From assembly GCF_910592395.1 (NCBI RefSeq), contig NC_088319.1, positions 14,758,001-14,818,000 of the forward strand: a stretch of 60,000 bases of DNA, given 5' to 3'. Origin of the DNA: Lineus longissimus. Its lineage: Eukaryota > Nemertea > Pilidiophora > Heteronemertea > Lineidae. A model generated the notes under the pieces. The model was not told where the DNA came from, made no database searches, and was given only the letters and a program-made list of their open reading frames with translations. A program made the position numbers and the translations under genes. Below, piece by piece: positions 27,224 to 38,393 of the stretch; within the stretch, counting starts at the first letter, position 1, and each line of letters starts with the position of its first letter.

Positions 27224-27390
27224 GGTGCCGGTGTAATAGAATCAGATGCCCCCTGATATTAAATGCCCTCAACAATAGAACACCGGCACCATTCAATAGG
27301 ACTCTAAAGAGGCCAAGACCCTTCATCCGAAGAAGAACAATACAGGCGGGCATCAGGAAAGGGAGGGCATTTGATTCTATCACAGCGGAA
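27224..27390. repeat. Nested inverted repeats
   Basis: GGTGCCGGTGT (27224-27234) pairs perfectly with ACACCGGCACC (27280-27290). TAGAATCAGATGCCC (from about 27237) pairs imperfectly with GGGCATTTGATTCTA (to about 27380). Probably the remains of a small foldback repeat inside the larger transposon. Confidence 0.45.
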
Positions 27391-28217
27391 CAATATATCT
27401 CCCTTTTCCCACAAGAACTAATATTCCTCACAAAGGAATTCTAGACTGGACTTAGATTCATGGGGACCAGCATTTCTTTTACACCCGCACGCGGAGCATG
27501 AGCTGAGCTGCTGCTGCACGCCAACATATCAACCAACAGCACCGCCATTTCTTCAAACGGTTGGAAGTGATACTACCAGTCACGTGTGGTTCCTGGTCAG
27601 AGAGGTTCCTAGCTGTGGAGGTGGTGCCCAGCCAGAGAGGTAGGCTGGCGGAGGGTGTTGCCTGCACCTGACATGTACTGTAATCCTACACATCATGACA
27701 TGGATGCCGAGTGAATGTCAGAGTCGATACATGTTTCACAGACATATCAGGCAAATTATAGGTTCAAAATGCGCAATGCCTCTCACCTTTCATACCACTG
27801 TATCGGATTCTCGTTGTCTTTTGACATGTTTGAGTGTTTAGGCTATACAGGCAATCAATCACGTCGTGAAACAGAATGCATCAGAAGTACCACAGATTCT
27901 ACGCTCTACGTCATCAATTTTGTGGTCACGTGCGTCTTGAATATGGTCACGTGAGTCTTGAATATGGTCACGTGAGTCTTGAATATATTTTGTTCAAGGT
28001 TGAATATATTTTGTTCAAGGTTGGACATATTTTATTCAAGGTTGAACATATTTTATTCAAGGTTGAACATATTTTATTTAAGGTTGAAAACATTTGATTC
28101 AAGGTTGAACATATTTTAGTCTTGAACATATATTTCCTTCTTGAACTTATATTTAACTTCTTGAATGGTTATTCTAAAGTCTTGAATAAATTCCGCTTTG
28201 GCTTGCCATACGTATCA

Positions 28218-29344
28218 GTTATCAAAGCACGTCAGCGATATCAAAGACCTGACAGTTCGCTTAGGGTTATTGTCATTCAGAACGTATTAGAAAAGTTATC
28301 AAAGATACATTCTTTGCTCCTCTTGTGGACATTTTCATATAGGTCGCAATATGACCTTTACCTTTAAGGCCCTGTACATACCTCAACCTTACTACTCTTC
28401 CCTTCGGTCAATGTCATGGTCACTCAAAGGAAAACATGGGCAGTGGGCAAGTGTGACAATTTCGATTGGGTTGTGCACTCATTGTTTCAGAGTCATCTAA
28501 GATGTAAACCTTTCTTTGGTGTAGCCTACCGATAATTTCTTCAACTCCAGGTCGCTGGGACCCGGTGCGCAGCAGTGCCGAGAGCCTTTGCCTCCTGTGT
28601 CCACTCCACTGACCGGAATGTGATCTCCAATAAATTAAAGGTTGGTATCAAGATAATTTCCAATACCATCACTAAATTAGATACCCTCCTTCAGTTAGAT
28701 ACTAGCTTTGACAACAAAATCAGATCTTGCAACAGGCTATTTTAGTCCTTTTTGGGTCAATAGCCCTTTAATCGCATTTACAACCCCTAACAGTATCATC
28801 AGTGAATATGAGTCGATGTCTTACTCAAAGAGGACCCCATCCCATCAATATATCAGGCCGCCATCTTTGTCATCGAAGGTTTGTCAACAAACGAGAATAA
28901 TTCATCGGAGCGCTCCCCGTAAAGGTTGCTATGAGGTTGCTTTGTAAACACTCTAAGCTACCCATGGCTTTCTTCTAATCACCACTGTGCCATCAGCAGG
29001 ACACCTTATGAAATTTTAATTACTTACATACGGAAATAGATCCTACTTGTCAATGTTGAAAGCGTTGTTCCGCCTCGTCTCGGCTTTAATCTTGTGATTG
29101 GCTCTAAATTTACCTATCATCAGACATTTAAGATAGATCACAAGCCCCATAGCTACATGTTTGGTCCAGGGGAGAGGAGGGGAGGGAGAAATATACCTCT
29201 TTTGGAAGTTTGCAGGCCTAAAACTGCATTGGAAATAGCTGATTTTGTGATAAATTCACCACCAAGTGGAAGATAATAATACCATTTGATCTTCTTCGAG
29301 AGGTGGCTCTACAAAAAAGCACCACCATCTATCGCTTTTAGTTA
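28218..29344. other. Host intergenic DNA, nothing supported
   Basis: No recognisable coding domain, RNA gene or strong repeat was seen. Confidence 0.45.
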
Positions 29345-29715
29345 CGCTTCCACCTAGTAAATCCCCGTGTTTTTTGCGCATCCACCTTTGAATTGCCGTG
29401 CTTCAATATACCCTTGTGTGAAAACCCCGTGTCTATTGGCCCCATCGAGCTCGATGGGACTAATTTAAACACGGGTTTGACACGCGGTTTTCTAATAGGT
29501 GGAAACGCAAGAAACACGGCAATCTGTAGTTCCTTAGCACGGCAACATATGGCGCGTTCGATTTATGTAATTGCTGTCCCTACAGCGCATGCGTGATACA
29601 CACTTTCTAACCTCCAACAGTTACAAAACACAGGAGACCGAGGTACTAACTGAAGGGGCACCTGTCGCCGAATCGACTAACAATATCTTATGCTGATTTT
29701 ATAGGTGGAAGCGCT
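29345..29715. repeat. Foldback element with an 18-bp perfect central palindrome
   Basis: The centre at 29441-29458 (CCCATCGAGCTCGATGGG) is a perfect palindrome. Imperfect arms lie at 29365-29387 and 29497-29519 (CCGTGTTTTTTGCG against CGCAAGAAACACGG). An outer pair of GCTTCCACCTA-type ends lies at 29345-29357 and 29703-29715. The shape is that of a foldback MITE; the exact borders are uncertain. Confidence 0.5.
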
Positions 29716-32700
29716 CGCCGGGTTTTTCTTTAACTCTTCACATACCTAGTGGACAAGGCGAACAAACCGTCAACATCAATCAAGATCGAAGTCACTAGCC
29801 TTCACTCTCTCAGAATAATCACTTTGAATAAACATTCTGCTGGAATGCAATGTATTCCAATTTTGAACACATTACTGAGTAGCCCCAGTGCAAATAGTTA
29901 TTACCAAGTTAGCTTCGAGCGGAGACAAATTGTTCTTATCTTGGCGAACAGTGTTTATCGAATGAATTTATGACAGAAATAAGCCGAGTTGAATCTCTTA
30001 GCTGCGGATGGCGACTATCGAAACGAATTCAGCTATGCATGACTATAATTTATTGCTGGCATTTTATACACAAAAATTACTCCCTTCCAAAATGATTGTT
30101 TTCTTTTTGACACACCAGGGCCACTGGGTGATCCACTGATATGGGTCAAACGACAGTTAAATCGTCGAGGATAACTCAATTATAATCTTATCAATTTAGT
30201 TTTTGTTTAAATATAAAAACATGTCGTGGTTTATTTGAAGAGGTCAAAGCTTGGGAACACCGCTGAGCACAGAACACCTGCTACAGGTTCAATTCCTTCC
30301 GTTCTTTCTGATTAAAGAAAGTTATATCAGATTTTTCTCATCTTCAACAATAGTTTTTCTAAAGTTCCTTTGCTTAAACACCACGTCAATTTCCTATGAG
30401 TGTCACGCAATATTTCATAATCAGGATCAATTGATTTTCCATAAACATCTCAATACACGCAACTTCCGTTTTTAATTGAAAAGGATTTGGTTTGTTTACA
30501 TTCCATTTGAAAGAAAAAGGAAATTATGCCTTTTTGTTCATTTCCTTTTTATTGCCATTATACCACGGACTGGTGTAAAGAGACCAGCAGTTTATGAAAA
30601 TAACCAGCTTTACAAGAAGTTACATGTAAAGCTGGCTGCAAATCCCTTCAAAAGGACCCCCTCAACAATAATACAAGGCGGGCGGTGAAGAAAAAACCGT
30701 AGATGACATTTCCTTCACCTACAGAAAAGTAATAAGTGCCTTTATTTACCTTTTTAACTCCTGGTTAGCATCCTCACAAATATCATCCTGTAATTATAGA
30801 AATGTAAGAACAAATAAGTAAGGAATTAAGTTCACGAGGGTAGAGCAAGTTGCAAACAGTGGACAGAAAAGCTATCCTTTTATCGCAGCAACAATTACAC
30901 AGGGTGCTGCCAGAAAAAAATATTCTGTTTTAGAGGAGCTAAGAGTAACCAGCACATTGCTGGCTATTCTAACATTGGAGTTTGTCAGATGTGAAGTCGT
31001 TCCGTAATTCCTTGGTGTCCTTAAAGTTTTAGTAACAAGCCGAAGAAAACAATGAATATGAGGACGTCCCAGCTGTTGGAATTACACTCCAGTTGCCAGA
31101 TCTAGGAATATGAAATTTCAATATATTGGACAAACTTAGTTATGTCAATACTTTCAAACGTTTCTTATATCACCTTGGAACGAAAACATCGCTTACTGCT
31201 GTTACACTTACAGCTCAAAAGTGCATTCATTTGATGATACATGTACCAAGACAATGATCATTGCATACTGGCTCGATATGAATAATGAAAACCCCGCTGC
31301 CCTCTTGTTGTAGTTTGCATGATATCCTTTGTGTGAACCTGAAGGATGGTGGATAAACCTCAGGACAATGCAAGTAATTAGTTTGGAGACAAGATGATGC
31401 TTTGTCAATCGATTCATTCGGAAATTAGACAACTGAAGAGCTGTTACATTAACTGCACATATCCCTGTGCTCTTGATATCGCTGTTCTGGTTGTTAAACG
31501 TTCCGGGGATTGATGATCTCGGGCCGCCAATACAAATCTTAGTTTTCTCACTAAGCTGTCTGTGTAACTGTTTGCATCCTGTATGAACTATACATAGTCT
31601 GTTGAACACATGGACTGTAGCCACCTTTATCGATCCACACTCAACAGACTCATATAAACACAAGTTTTTTTAAATAATAGATTCTGAGCTGCAGGTATCT
31701 CTTCGACAAGACAAAGAACGCTATCATTAATTGGTATAAAAGCATCTGAGGGTGTGGTAATAGTGTTGTTATTAACCCTTGCTGGGCATAGAAGTAAGTT
31801 CTCCTTACACAAAATGTACATACAACCCATTGCTCGGTAAATTCTCATCGAACAAATCTTTCTTCAATTAGAACACCACACCAAGAACGTGATGTTCATG
31901 AAACAAAAGTGCATGATCTAGCATCGATGCCTTCTGCAGCACCTCTTGAGGATGTAAAAGGAGTGTTCCTGAAGTTGTTGAAATTGATGTGTTTTAACAT
32001 AGAGGTACTTCTTTAAAAATTCATACAGAAATGCTTGATTAGCCCAAAAAAATCGAAATTAGAGGAGCGTATCATTTTTTACAAGTGCTGCCATTTTGGA
32101 TATAATCTTCCAACACAGCTGAAAAAAACTTAAAATCTGATATTTGTTTTCATGGAGAAAACTCTTTACATACCAGTTGACTCACTGCTACAAGTCGATG
32201 ACAAAAACAAACAAAGCAACCGGCTCATCAACTTTTATCGGAGAATGCCAAGTCATATTTCTTTGTGTACAAGTGATATCACATTGGATGATTCACATTA
32301 AGCAAACATGTTGTTTTTCCTGTTTATAAAGCTCCATTGACTTTTTACTGGTTATGATGCTTCAGTTATGACATGTAGTGACACTTGAGTGGCGAAATAA
32401 CCTTCTTTTGTGTCAGAAAGTGTATCTTTTCACAAACACACAGGTGAATTTCAAAGGCATTTTTGCTGAGAGTCATTGAGCTTGTTTCCTGAAATAATGT
32501 AAGTCTCAAGTTTCACCATCTCTCATTCAGCTTTATGATCCAAGTTTCGATTTGGTAACATTGCTTGGTAATAATATTAGGGATTTGATCAACTTATATT
32601 TGATTTAAGACACTTTTAATCCAATGCAAATCAGAGGAACAAAGACACGAAACCTTTGTCTTCAGCGAACAATGCGATTCATTTGATTTCATTGTCCTGC

Positions 32701-33627
32701 AAACCATGCAAACCGAAACTTTAATTCAATTGTGTCGATTCTAATTCAGTCGAGAGGGTAATTTGATCAGCCGAGTTTTTTCAAATCGATGTTTCTTGCA
32801 TTGCTCGCGTATTGGCACAGCCCGTGATTGTTTTCCATCGATATTTGAGAATCATGCGTTTATCTTTTAACTATAGGATTATTTAAGCATGAACTACAGG
32901 TATTGCATTTTTATTAGATTTAAAAACTAAGACTACACCAAGACATCCTTCATAGGGTTAGAATGTGTCTCAGTTTCACATGGTGAATACCTGATCATTT
33001 TCATAAAGGGATTGCATGAAATCAGAACACCAGATCTATGTACATATGTGTAGCAATCGGTTAAGCGAAACTGCACTTCCCATCAGTCGTCTATGGATGG
33101 TCAAGCATGCTACAAGCAACGAATTTCCCATTACACGACGGTTTTGTCTGAGGTGGCAGCCTGATCTATCCCCAGAGTGTGATAATGCCATCAATAAGGC
33201 CTTCCTTTAAGGTTTCCTCTATTTTCGATGCTAATGTTCTCAAAGGCAAACAGTGTTGCTCTGCATTAAATGAGTAAGTTAGTCGATGTCTAGGTTGGAG
33301 CCTGTTGGGGTTTAGTGATGTCTGCCGTAATGGCTTTTGACAAATAAATGTATGAGGTGTTAGTAGATTTGTCTCTTGCGTGTTTGTAATTGGTTATGGA
33401 TGCTTGCCACAAAGAGTGCATGGTTCAACTCTACTAACGTATGATAGGGGCAACATTTTGCCTAAGGTACTGATGTTCTCTATGTGTAAGCTATGACTGA
33501 AAGGTGACTTGGCGAAATTCTAGTCATCGATCCCCACCCACCCACCACCCCAAGGCAGGGCTGCAACACCGAGCGGCAAAATGAGAGGGGTATCTGATGT
33601 TTCATATAGAAACATAAACTCCATGAT

Positions 33628-33740
33628 AAAGTTATTCATTTAATTGAGTTATATATTCATGATAGTTCTGATGATAAATAAAGATAATTACCAAATTAAG
33701 TTATTCGTTTCATCGAGTTATATATTTATGATAGATGTGA
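33628..33740. repeat. Two-copy ~70-bp tandem duplication
   Basis: AAGTTATTCATTTAATTGAG at about 33629 and AAGTTATTCGTTTCATCGAG about 70 bp later both continue into GTTATATATT(C/T)ATGATAG. Confidence 0.6.
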
Positions 33741-34285
33741 CATCAGTCTTTATTTTCGCCAGACATTATGACGAAATGAAGCAAGCGTACCTCGATAATG
33801 TAGTGACAACATCGATGATTGTTTGCAAGTGCTGCATCCCAATTCTTTTTCGTCATGAAACTTCGACAAAAGCTGAAGGAATTACGCAACTTTTCATTCA
33901 ACATGTTCAGTGTAGCCTTGAGACCTTGGTAATGTTTATCATGACATGGTGTGAATCCTACTCGGCAGGCTGACTCAGCCTGCTCCCATGATGTGTCTGA
34001 CGCCGTTCATCATTCTAAAATTCGCCGCTTTTTTTCACAATCTGACACTGATGGAATTTCAGCGAACGACATGCAACAGAGTCAGCGATGGGTGGAGATC
34101 GGTAGACTCAGATCAGCCATGGGTGGAGACCGGCCGACCTTGCGACGGTTGAAACCGGCGTGCGGAGTGCCGAGTGTTGGCCTGAAGTCCAGGATGTTGC
34201 AAATGGTACTGCACCACGGCGTGTAAGGTAAGAAGAGAAGGATTTCGATGGGCTAATGGCTAATGTATAGTAAGTAACTTCTTGG

Positions 34286-34425
34286 CACCTGCCAAAGCTG
34301 TTTCACCACTGCCAAGTAGGCTGACTCAGGCTGTTGATTGGAACTAACGTGCCCAGCAAAGCTGCTTTACCACTGTCAACTGGGCTTTGGCCAACAACTG
34401 ATTGGAACTAAAGCGCCCGGCAAGC
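34286..34425. repeat. Two-copy ~64-bp tandem duplication
   Basis: AAAGCTGTTTCACCACTG and AAAGCTGCTTTACCACTG, and GATTGGAACTAACGTGCCC and GATTGGAACTAAAGCGCCC, recur about 64 bp apart. Confidence 0.6.
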
Positions 34426-35317
34426 TAGAGGTTTTTGTTGCAGCCATGATTTCACTGTGAGCTTCACCAACAACTGGTCGATCGAAGAGCATAATTGGCT
34501 CATGGATCGATGCATGATTAACTTAACTTTTTTTCCTAAATAATGAAGCGCCGCTCTGACTTAAATTGATATCTGACTCAATTACCATGATTATTCAGAT
34601 TGGAAAACGTGAATGGCTATAGCAACTGCGCTTTTATACTTGAGAGTAACTCCGGCCTGCGATTCTTGCACAGTACATAGGCTCCAAAGGAATTACCCGT
34701 CTATATCTCAAAGGGCTATCTCGGATGTTACAACCTTTTAAGCTACATAACACGTCATCTTTCGGACTTCAAGGGTATAGAGGAGACGCATTAGCGGACA
34801 TATCTCATATCTATTAACCAAGGACTGATTTGATACTGGAAGTGGTCCGACTGCTCTTAAGCTTTCTGCTGTTTTGAAAAAGCTTTGAGGGTTTTGGGTT
34901 CACGGGTCCTTATGTGTGTGTGTTTTGTGTTAAAGAATCTTATTGGCAGTTGTATCTATCAGTCAATATCAGGCACGGAAACAAATAAGGGGCACAAAGC
35001 TATACATATCGGCCTCGAAATGCAAAGGAATAGATTCTTGGTCGGAGATCGGAGGGAACTGAAATTTTCACACTCTTAGTAGTTCTTAGAAATAAAGGTT
35101 TTGAGGTTTTGAAAAAGAATAAGGGTTTTCTGCTAACATAACTACATGTATATATGGACCAAATGAAGGTTATTCAAAAAAGAAGTTTTTAAAAAGTTCA
35201 AAAACGTTTAATTTAAGAGTACAATTGGTGTGCTTGGTGTGCAATTCGTCGGCGTGAAGCCACCAGGTTACTCAACTTTAACATCAAACATGGTTATCAA
35301 AATGAGAAGAAGAAATA

Positions 35318-35389
35318 TGCGCTAGCCGGGAATCGAACTCGGATCTAAAGCATGGAAGGCATCGATGCTAACGTTTACACCACCAGCGC
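35318..35389 (-). tRNA. tRNA-Gly(TCC)-like gene, possibly a pseudogene
   Basis: Read on the minus strand, a 72-nt block folds as a tRNA. The seven-base acceptor stem pairs GCGCTGG with CTAGCGC (one G-T wobble). The T-arm has loop TTCGATT and a B-box-like GAGTTCGATTCC. The D-arm region is GGTGTAAACGTTAGC. The anticodon loop CTTCCAT has anticodon TCC (Gly), and the whole resembles animal tRNA-Gly(TCC). One A-C mismatch in the T-stem and weak outer pairs in the anticodon stem suggest decay. A TTTT run lies about 15-20 nt downstream. Confidence 0.65.
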
Positions 35390-36428
35390 CTCGGTGCAGA
35401 GGCCAGGGGTAAAACTAGATTTTACGGAATTCTTTTACGATTCCTTCATACCAGGAACAGGCGAACAACGAGAACTGCATCAACGGCACATAAAAATCCC
35501 TTCAAATAGCGTGACTTCCTCCGTTTCGTCAGAACCTCATTCCTTCTTTCCGAATCCACTGAGAGCAGAACCCAATCTGATATTTCCTCCTGACCCCGAT
35601 CTGAGCGAAACCGATATCCGTTAGTGATCTAGAACTAATCATATCAAACCAAACAATAGGTTATTGTCAATCTCTTTCAGATTACTCCAATTTCTCCTCA
35701 AGAGTTTCATGTCAAAACTTTATGAGTCACGAACTATTGATGTTTGACTCCACTTTTTGAAATTTCATCTAAAACCAGAAATTTAAACCCACGACCGAGA
35801 GGCAGCCTCGAGCATTTTAGAGATACCAGGTCGAAATTCAACGCTGATCAGACAAGAAGTTTTCATGACCGATTCAATGCATTCATTCAGTATTATACAC
35901 AATTGACACTATTGCCGCTGGGCGTGTCACTTCTTGGCGCCGGGTCGCATTTTCCATCCACCCATTGCGTGAATCACGGGGGTCAAATGCCATCACGCGC
36001 AAGTAACATTGACAGCACACGACAATTCGAAACAAAACCAGCAATTTATTCACACAATTTAGCAAGTCAAGTGTATCATATTCTTGCATGAATAAAAATA
36101 TAGAATGTAGAAAAGTTGATAATTTTAAATGCGAATGAGCTTCAAGCCTTATTGTATTTATATCTGAATAAAAGGAAAAAATCGCGTCAGACTAAATCCA
36201 CGTCATCATCCCGTTTTTAGAGATGTATTAAAAAATGCATTTGTGCTTACTTTATCAGAAAATCCTGGCATAATGTTGGTGTAGAGAAAATACACTTCCA
36301 GTCGGGTTCAATACACCTAACTGCAAAATGCAATGACGCCATAGTAGCCCTGACGAGGAGTTGTTTTTAGCCGAATGCTCCGATTTACGGCAAAAATGGC
36401 ATCCTTCACCGTGTCGCAGTAAAACCTA

Positions 36429-36677
36429 CGGTGGCTGGGAAAGGACATCACATGGTTTTTTGAAAAAAAAAATGTTTCAGGAAATTACTCGATCGATGGA
36501 CTTATTATCTTGACCGCTCGAGATGAATAACTCGATCACCCGAGAAAATATCTCGATCGCCTGAGTTATTTATCTCGAGCGATCGAGATAATAAGTCCAT
36601 CGATCGAGATATTTCCTGTAAAAAATGTTCATGTTGAAAATAATCACATATCATGTGATGTCCTTTCCCAGCCACCG
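36429..36677. mobile_element. Long-hairpin MITE flanked by TA
   Basis: The ends CGGTGGCTGGGAAAGGACAT and its reverse complement enclose a nearly continuous imperfect palindrome. The inner arms repeat CTCGATCG/CTCGAGCG phrases (for example GATGGACTTATTATCT against its complement). TA dinucleotides at 36427-36428 and 36678-36679 flank it, as for mariner-type MITEs. The transcript would fold into a hairpin of about 110 bp. Confidence 0.75.
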
Positions 36678-37473
36678 TAAAAACCGGATCTCGCATTCTA
36701 CGCCAAGTAGAGAACGAACAATCAGAAGCGCCGGAAATGCAATATTTGTACAAACTTCAGCACTCTCACAGCGGTGAATGTCATGACATATAAGCCAGTG
36801 ACAGGTGAAGATCATTACGCACTTGGCAAGCTAATATGTATTCTCATCATTCATGATGAAAAAAAGAATGTTGCCAGAGCTGCTTCATGATGGTACTTCA
36901 TATAATTTCATTCATACTCTTATTATCTGCATTTTCCTATTTGTATATAGTATACATAAGCCAGGACTGACGCTTATAGCTGAAGTTCAGCTACAATCTT
37001 CTTTTTTTTCCTTCTTTTTCGTTGTCTCTTAGATGGTCAGTCCCGTCCTGGATGTACGCCGTCGTCTACCTCAGCTTGTCCTGGTCAGCGTACTGGTGAC
37101 ATTAAAACTGGTCCTTGATGGAGGTTCCCGATGGCAAGATCCCTCTCTTCGGGCTGCTAGGTCAGGGCACTTAGACAGTATGTGGCTGACAGTCAGCTAC
37201 AATCTATACGCTACAAACCATATAGCTATAATCTATATGTGGTACTTCGTCCCTACTTCAACGCATGTTTTTACCTATGGTTTCTCCTTTTGTGTCTGGA
37301 ACGCCAAGATGAGAAACAAAGAAGTGATGGCAATATTGGTATAAAACTATGTAGAAGGGTTTGTTGAAGTTACTGGCTCGTGAAATGAACATGACTTTAT
37401 TTGCGACGAGAGGTGATACTCTCGTTTGAGTGGGGAGGCACCCAAAGGGCCGCCGTACCATGCTTACAACAAA

Positions 37474-37478
37474 AGAAT
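37474..37478. repeat. Left target-site duplication AGAAT
   Basis: AGAAT directly abuts the left end of the Polinton and is repeated at 54829-54833. Extending to six bases breaks the match (AAGAAT against AGAATG). Confidence 0.7.
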
Positions 37479-37527
37479 AGTAGTATTGTATGCCTGTCCA
37501 GCCCATTTTGCACTCAGTGACCCCTGA

Positions 37528-37641
37528 TGACGTCATCGCTCTGAGGGTGCACTCTTATCCCTTATGACGTAATCACTCTTATCCCTTATGACGTAATCGA
37601 TGACGCAACCCAAAGTGGAATTCCCCAACCCCGTGACGTCA
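37528..37641 (+). promoter_or_regulatory. CRE/ATF site cluster with a kappaB-type site, left end
   Basis: Five TGACG-core sites lie within 114 bp: TGACGTCA (37528-37535), TGACGTAA (37565-37572 and 37589-37596), TGACGCAA (37601-37608) and TGACGTCA (37634-37641). The middle two sit in a 24-bp tandem duplication. GGAATTCCCC (37617-37626) is, on the other strand, a perfect GGGRNNYYCC kappaB consensus. This looks like an enhancer responsive to CREB/ATF/AP-1 and Rel factors. Function is inferred from consensus only. Confidence 0.6.
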
Positions 37642-37950
37642 TCAATGACCTCACGCCTTCGAGGCATGCCTGGACATGATTTGAATAGCGCTATTGAGAA
37701 AGGTGCATTGTTTAACCGAGTGATGATGACATCACCGTGGATGTGTTTGGGCATGTAAATGGCCCCCGCCTAAATCATGGGTTATACCTTTTAATAATTT
37801 TAAACAGTGGACCATTTATTGCATTACACTTTAAAAAGCTTAACAATAGAATATGTACTCGACCAACTCTGATGTTAGCCTGGCAACAGCGCTATCACGC
37901 TTATGGAGTGATTAAATGTTATAACATTATCTAAGATTTCCTGAGTAATT

Positions 37951-38289
37951 TTCTGGATATGATGTGTAATATGATGTAACGTGTTTAAACATGTTCGCAG
38001 ACGCCGCTATTACCGCGCGAATTTCGAAAAAACAATTCACATCGTCATTCATTTGAGCAGATGTTGTCGAATGTTGTCATGTGTATACAGGGCAAAATTT
38101 TCGATAACATCGCACCTGGACAACATGTTGGCCAACATGTTTCCCAAAATGTTGTCAGTGTGTACAGAGCTTAAGTTTCTGGATATGATGTGCAATATGC
38201 TGTAACGTGTTTAAACATGTTCGCAGATGCCGCTATTACCGCGCGAATTTGGAAAAAATTCATTTTCACATCGTCATTCATTTAAGCAG
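37951..38289. repeat. Direct repeats and a 20-bp palindrome inside the left TIR
   Basis: About 113 bp at 37951-38063 (from TTCTGGATATGATGTG through CATCGTCATTCATTTGAGCAG) recurs at 38177-38289 with few changes. Between them lie two ATGTTGTCA-GTGTA-ACAG phrases and the perfect palindrome AACATGTTGGCCAACATGTT (38122-38141). This is upstream of the first coding exon, so it could be promoter or replication-related sequence. Mirror copies lie at 54018-54356. Confidence 0.8.
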
Positions 38290-38393
38290 GATCTCTGTGT
38301 TTGTGTGTGCGAATAATTTGTATCAAATTTCCCCTTTCTACAATTCATAATTCCCGAATTTCACGGAGTATTTCAACAACCCAAGTTTCAAGA

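Larger units (their letters stand above)
25086..28209. mobile_element. Non-autonomous DNA transposon with minisatellite inverted arms
   Basis: The outer ends are inverted copies: ATGGCAAGCCAAAGCGGAAT at 25086 and its reverse complement ending at 28209. The arms (25086-25324 and about 27915-28209) consist largely of a 21-bp unit (TTCAACCTTGAATAAAATATG and variants) plus CACGTGA-containing units; the right arm has more units. A second inverted pair lies inside (25486-25545 against 27592-27655). ACGTATCT (25078-25085) and ACGTATCA (28210-28217) flank the element as a probable 8-bp target duplication with one mismatch, which is hAT-like in size. No transposase is visible in the 3.1-kb interior, so it would need help in trans. 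A nested MITE (26941-27104) and a ~169-bp tandem array (25634-26245) lie inside. Confidence 0.7.
29716..35317. other. Host intergenic DNA, nothing supported
   Basis: No open frame with a recognisable domain was found. Two small tandem duplications (33628-33740, 34286-34425) are listed separately. Confidence 0.45.
35390..37478. other. Host DNA left of the Polinton
   Basis: Holds a hairpin MITE (36429-36677). A long pyrimidine tract ending in CTCTTAG at 37032 looks like a splice acceptor followed by an open frame (37033-37344), but the frame has no recognisable domain and no donor or upstream exon was identified. Confidence 0.4.

Noticed and set aside
27876-28097. Open frame with heptad repeat EHILFKV
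   Set aside because: Produced by the 21-bp repeat units in the arm of the transposon; the mirrored arm gives the same peptide.
37033-37344. Open frame right after a strong pyrimidine tract and AG
   Set aside because: Acceptor-like signal is good, but the frame has no recognisable domain and no partner exon was found; kept only as a remark.
37472-37478. A 6-bp Polinton-type target duplication
   Set aside because: Only AGAAT (5 bp) matches exactly on both sides; a sixth base does not match in either direction.
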